A DNA stretch of 64,000 bases. It comes from Algoriphagus sp. Y33 (lineage in GTDB: Bacteria; Bacteroidota; Bacteroidia; Cytophagales; Cyclobacteriaceae). The stretch spans positions 1,984,001 through 2,048,000 of the forward strand of contig NZ_CP061947.1 in the NCBI RefSeq assembly GCF_014838715.1, written 5' to 3'. Below, in pieces: positions 60,797 to 64,000 of this stretch (the stretch's first letter is position 1; each line of letters starts with the position of its first letter). The translations under genes were made by a program, and so were the position numbers. Under the pieces are notes generated by a model. That model was not told where the DNA came from. It worked only from the letters and a program-made list of their open reading frames with translations, and made no database searches.

Positions 60797-61798
60797 ATGA
60801 AATACCTAGTCAATTTTATCCTGAGACTGCTAGTTAAAATAGCGTTGAAGGGATATTTCAGGAAAATAATCGTGGAGGGAAAGGAAAATATCCCAAAAAA
60901 CAGACCTGTCATTCTGGTCGCCAACCACCAAAATGCGCTGATTGATCCATTGCTATTGGCTACCCACACTACCTTGAACCCTTATTTTTTAACGAGGGCT
61001 TCGGTTTTCAAAAAATCATTTGTAGCCAAGTTGCTCAATTTTATCCGCATGCTTCCCGTGTACAGAGTGCGGGATGGATTTGCCACAATTCAACAAAATC
61101 AAGGCACTTTTGACCAAACCTATGAAGTACTTCGTAAAAACGGTACGGTGATCATTTTTGCCGAAGGGAGTCATAGTTTGGTAAGAAATCTTCGTCCCTT
61201 GAGTAAGGGGTTTACCAGAATGGCTTTTGGACTTAAAGAAAAATACCCCGAAACCCAACCGGTAATTTTACCTGTGGCATTAGATTACTCTGCACACAAA
61301 AGATCCGGAAGCAGGGCGCGATTGACCTTCGGTAAAGCCATTCCCGTGGATATGCCACCTTCCAAATCCGGTCTGCTGACCAAATCAGTACAAAAAGCGT
61401 TGCAAGACCTTGTTGTGGAGATACCAAATGAAGGATATGAGCAACATCTGAAAAACCTAATCGAGCATCAGGTAGACGTGAGTTCAAGGGTAGATGTAGA
61501 TCTGTTCTTAAAGACAGGAGAAGTTCCAAACCCTGTTACTGAATCATCAGGTTTGAAAAACAAACTGATGAAAATCTTCCATTTTCCTCTCTATTGGCTG
61601 TGGCTTTGGAAAAAGCCAAGTGTACAGGATCCTGTTTTTTCATCCACTTGGAAGTTTATGATAGGCTTTGTGCTGGCCCCTTTTTACTACCTGTTTCTAA
61701 TTTGGCTTGCAATGGATACATCGCTGGGAAGCTGGGCATTGGCATTCCTGCTTATGGCCTGGATCTCACTCGTTGGCAATCGGAATCCTCAGGAATAA
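60797..61798 (+). CDS. Lysophospholipid acyltransferase (PlsC-like)
   Basis: 333 residues. The acyltransferase motif I is VANHQNALIDPLLLATH (NHxxxxD variant, about residue 43-52), motif III FAEGSHSLV, motif II around FIRMLPVYRVRDG. Two C-terminal membrane helices (FVLAPFYYLFLIWLAM; SWALAFLLMAWISL). It acylates a lysolipid or glycerol phosphate at the membrane. It may be the last gene of the satD operon. Confidence 0.9.
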   Translation: MKYLVNFILRLLVKIALKGYFRKIIVEGKENIPKNRPVILVANHQNALIDPLLLATHTTLNPYFLTRASVFKKSFVAKLLNFIRMLPVYRVRDGFATIQQNQGTFDQTYEVLRKNGTVIIFAEGSHSLVRNLRPLSKGFTRMAFGLKEKYPETQPVILPVALDYSAHKRSGSRARLTFGKAIPVDMPPSKSGLLTKSVQKALQDLVVEIPNEGYEQHLKNLIEHQVDVSSRVDVDLFLKTGEVPNPVTESSGLKNKLMKIFHFPLYWLWLWKKPSVQDPVFSSTWKFMIGFVLAPFYYLFLIWLAMDTSLGSWALAFLLMAWISLVGNRNPQE

Positions 61799-61873
61799 AG
61801 ATAGGCATGACCAAATATTATTTGGGATATTTTATAACTTTGGAAGAAGAGATAAACCCAAAAATAACTAACC

Positions 61874-62968
61874 ATGAGTCAAGATTTCTTACCCCTGAAG
61901 GGAACTGATTACGTAGAATTGTATGTCGGTAATGCCAAGCAATCCGCACTGTATTATCAATATGCTTTTGGATACGAATTGATTGCCTATGCCGGTCCAG
62001 AAACCGGTGTAAAGGATCGTGCGTCGTATGTGCTAAAACAAGACAAAATTAGATTGGTACTTACTTCTCCCTTACATCCTGATGGAGAAATTGCCGCACA
62101 TATCCAAAAACACGGCGATGGAGTGAAGGTACTGGCTCTCTGGGTGGACGATGCGGTCCAATCATGGAAGGAAACAACCCGCAGAGGTGCTGTATCGGCT
62201 TCGGAACCGGAAACGCTTAGTGATGAACACGGTCATGTTGTGATGTCTTCTATCAAAACATATGGTGAAACCATCCATACGTTTGTAGAGCGTAAGGGCT
62301 ATTCCGGTATTTTTCTTCCGGGATATCAGCCGAGATCCAGTACCTATAAACCTGAGCCTATCGGCCTGAAGTATATAGATCACTGTGTAGGCAATGTGGC
62401 TTTGGGGGAGATGAACCGTTGGGTAGAATTTTATGAAAATGTCATGGGATTCAAATTACTCATCACTTTTGATGATGAGGATATCTCCACAGAATATTCA
62501 GCATTGATGTCCAAAGTGGTATCCAATGGCAATGGATACATCAAATTCCCGATCAATGAACCCGCTGAAGGAAAAAAGAAATCGCAAATCGAAGAATACC
62601 TTGATTTCTATCGCGGTCCAGGGGTACAGCACATGGCTATCGCAACCGACGATATCATTTATACGGTGGCTGAATTGAGAAAAAGAGGAGTTGAATTTTT
62701 AGTTGTACCTCCATCCTATTACGATGATTTGCTTGATCGTGTGGGAAAAATAGATGAGGATCTTCAGCCATTGAAAGACCTTAATATTCTTGTGGATCGT
62801 GATGACGAAGGATATTTACTTCAGATTTTCACCAAACCTGTGCAAGATAGACCTACCCTATTCTTTGAAATCATCCAGAGAAAAGGAGCCAAATCATTTG
62901 GAAAAGGGAATTTCAAAGCATTGTTCGAAGCCATAGAAAGAGAGCAGGGACTTCGCGGAAACCTTTGA
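61874..62968 (+). CDS. hppD: 4-Hydroxyphenylpyruvate dioxygenase
   Basis: 364 residues, two VOC/glyoxalase-like halves. Fe ligands: His in KYIDHCVGNV (about 166), His in VQHMAIATDD (about 250) and Glu in LFFEIIQRKGAK (about 332). The C-terminal helix GKGNFKALFEAIEREQ is the gate of HPPD enzymes. Converts 4-hydroxyphenylpyruvate to homogentisate in tyrosine breakdown. No other tyrosine-pathway gene is in the window. Confidence 0.96.
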   Translation: MSQDFLPLKGTDYVELYVGNAKQSALYYQYAFGYELIAYAGPETGVKDRASYVLKQDKIRLVLTSPLHPDGEIAAHIQKHGDGVKVLALWVDDAVQSWKETTRRGAVSASEPETLSDEHGHVVMSSIKTYGETIHTFVERKGYSGIFLPGYQPRSSTYKPEPIGLKYIDHCVGNVALGEMNRWVEFYENVMGFKLLITFDDEDISTEYSALMSKVVSNGNGYIKFPINEPAEGKKKSQIEEYLDFYRGPGVQHMAIATDDIIYTVAELRKRGVEFLVVPPSYYDDLLDRVGKIDEDLQPLKDLNILVDRDDEGYLLQIFTKPVQDRPTLFFEIIQRKGAKSFGKGNFKALFEAIEREQGLRGNL

Positions 62969-62974
62969 TTGCAA

Positions 62975-63003
62975 AAAGCCGACTTCAAAAAAAGGTCGGC
63001 TTT
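62975..63003 (+). terminator. Intrinsic terminator of hppD
   Basis: AAAGCCGAC (62975-62983) pairs with GTCGGCTTT (62995-63003), 11-nt A-rich loop, 6 bases after the stop codon. Confidence 0.8.
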
Positions 63004-63166
63004 GAATTGGGATTTTTTTCAATTCAAAGCCTTTCTAAAAGATGCTGCCTGAATAATCCCTAAAAGACACCGGAAAATCTTCACTTGGACAAAGTCTCTG
63101 CAGCCAAATCAGCTTGTGCATGAGTCTTGTTATGTTGAGATAAATTACCCAAACATGACGAGCATA

Positions 63167-64000
63167 TGGTCACAGCAGCAGAACTCCCAAAAGGTCTGGT
63201 TTATACCCGGGACTCCCAGCCCGGAATACTTAGAAAGAAAAAGGGACGTGGATTTATTTTCCTGGACAAAGACAACCAAAGGCTCATTGATGAATCGGAA
63301 TTAAAGCGGATTAAAGACTTGGTGATACCTCCGGCATGGAAGGATGTATGGATCAGCCCAAAAAAGAACGGCTATCTTCAGGCTACAGGAATAGATGAAA
63401 TGGGCAGGAAGCAATACCTCTACCATCCAAAATGGTCTGAATATTCGTCCAAAATCAAATATGATGACCTGCTCAAATTTGGGTTTTATTTACCCAAACT
63501 GCGAGAACGATATAAGAAGGATTTACAGGATAAAACTTGGAGTAAGAATAAAGTTTTGGCACTGGCAACGGCACTTTTGGATGAATTGTATCTTCGGGTA
63601 GGTAATAAATACTACACTGAAAGCAACAAGACACACGGCCTTACTACACTCAGAAGAAAACACCTCAAAGAGGACGGCAAAAAACTGCTGATCAATTACA
63701 CTGCAAAAAGCGGAAAAGAACGTTCTGTATCCCTCACCAACAAAAGGCTGATCCGATTGCTTAAAGATTGCTCTCAGCTTCCCGGTTACGAACTGTTCAG
63801 GTACCAGGAAGGGGAAGCATGGCATACAATAGACTCTTCTGCATTAAACGATTACATCAGTCCGGAGATTCCGGAAGGGAAGTATTATACGGCCAAATAT
63901 TTTAGGACCTGGGGAGCAAATTGTGTCTGCATCAAACATGCAGATGAGGTAGAACTCCTTTGTAAGGGGACAAAAAAAAAGCCTGAGACTACTTTAATCA
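63167..64000 (+). CDS. DNA topoisomerase IB, N-terminal part (runs off the window)
   Basis: 278 codons without a stop to the window end; the ATG at 63167 follows an in-frame stop at 63137. Poxvirus-type TopIB features: LPKGLVYTRDSQPGILRKKK, IPPAWKDVWISPKKNGYLQA then TGIDEMGRKQYLYHP, and the core helix LLDELYLRVGNKYY, THGLTTLRRKH, KSGKER with catalytic-site Arg/Lys, and YFRTWGANCVC. The catalytic Tyr would lie beyond the window. It relaxes supercoils by a transient 3'-phosphotyrosine. Confidence 0.9.

Overview
The window looks like a chromosomal piece of a Bacteroidota bacterium, most likely order Cytophagales, family Cyclobacteriaceae (Algoriphagus-like). This is inferred from gene content: DUF6909, DUF6807/PmoA-like and Gfo/Idh/MocA sugar genes, YaiO barrel, SatD-DUF3307 pair, membrane-bound cytochrome c/propeller dehydrogenase, WYL regulator, poxvirus-type topoisomerase IB. 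A-rich translation starts without Shine-Dalgarno sites and moderate GC fit too. The genus is a guess. No rRNA, tRNA, CRISPR array or complete insertion sequence was seen.

Layout. 1-2.9 kb: a small peptide locus on the minus strand (VKOR/DsbA oxidoreductase with a degenerate C39-like domain, a double-glycine leader peptide with an eight-cysteine core, the start of a secreted TlpA-like protein) with a divergent XRE regulator. 3.2-6 kb: DinB protein, muramidase, RhlE helicase. 6.2-11.5 kb: gamma-glutamyltransferase and M20 amidohydrolase, both exported. 11.5-15 kb: a lipoprotein gene broken by an 11-bp duplication, DUF6909, an msrA remnant, a phospholipid-methyltransferase-like gene. 15-22.8 kb: LTA-synthase-like sulfatase facing a tightly coupled five-gene operon (response regulator, HEAT-repeat membrane protein, processive GT2, TPR/YaiO barrel, membrane-anchored unknown) that looks like a polysaccharide synthesis/export machine. 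23.3-31.2 kb: three paralogous secreted amidohydrolases (only the middle one keeps the HxH metal motif), an NlpC/P60 lipoprotein and an M28 carboxypeptidase. 31.3-32.6 kb: HEPN/MNT toxin-antitoxin pair and a DUF3784 protein. 32.7-40 kb: WYL regulator, GT-C glycosyltransferase, smc. 40-43.8 kb: HpaII-type restriction-modification cluster with an extra gene and vsr. 44.5-48.3 kb: DinB, FtsX-type permease and a PadR regulator broken by a 20-bp duplication. 48.7-58.1 kb: cytochrome c dehydrogenase, aldo-keto reductase, aldose epimerase and a three-gene sugar module. 58.4-64 kb: SatD with a three-site operator array, DUF3307, BASS transporter, PlsC acyltransferase, HPPD and the start of topoisomerase IB.

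Most notable signals. (1) A dispersed palindromic repeat family (unit about 90 bp, beginning CATATGAAATCGAGC) sits at four loci, each time exactly one repeat period before the start codon of an exported protein, and each copy carries a short MKSS/MKST open frame. (2) The disulfide-rich double-glycine peptide with a dedicated oxidoreductase. (3) Three 20-bp dyads at an exact 28-bp pitch before satD. (4) Two genes disabled by perfect short tandem duplications (11 and 20 bp). (5) A second 91-bp repeat in inverted orientation bracketing smc and the restriction-modification cluster.
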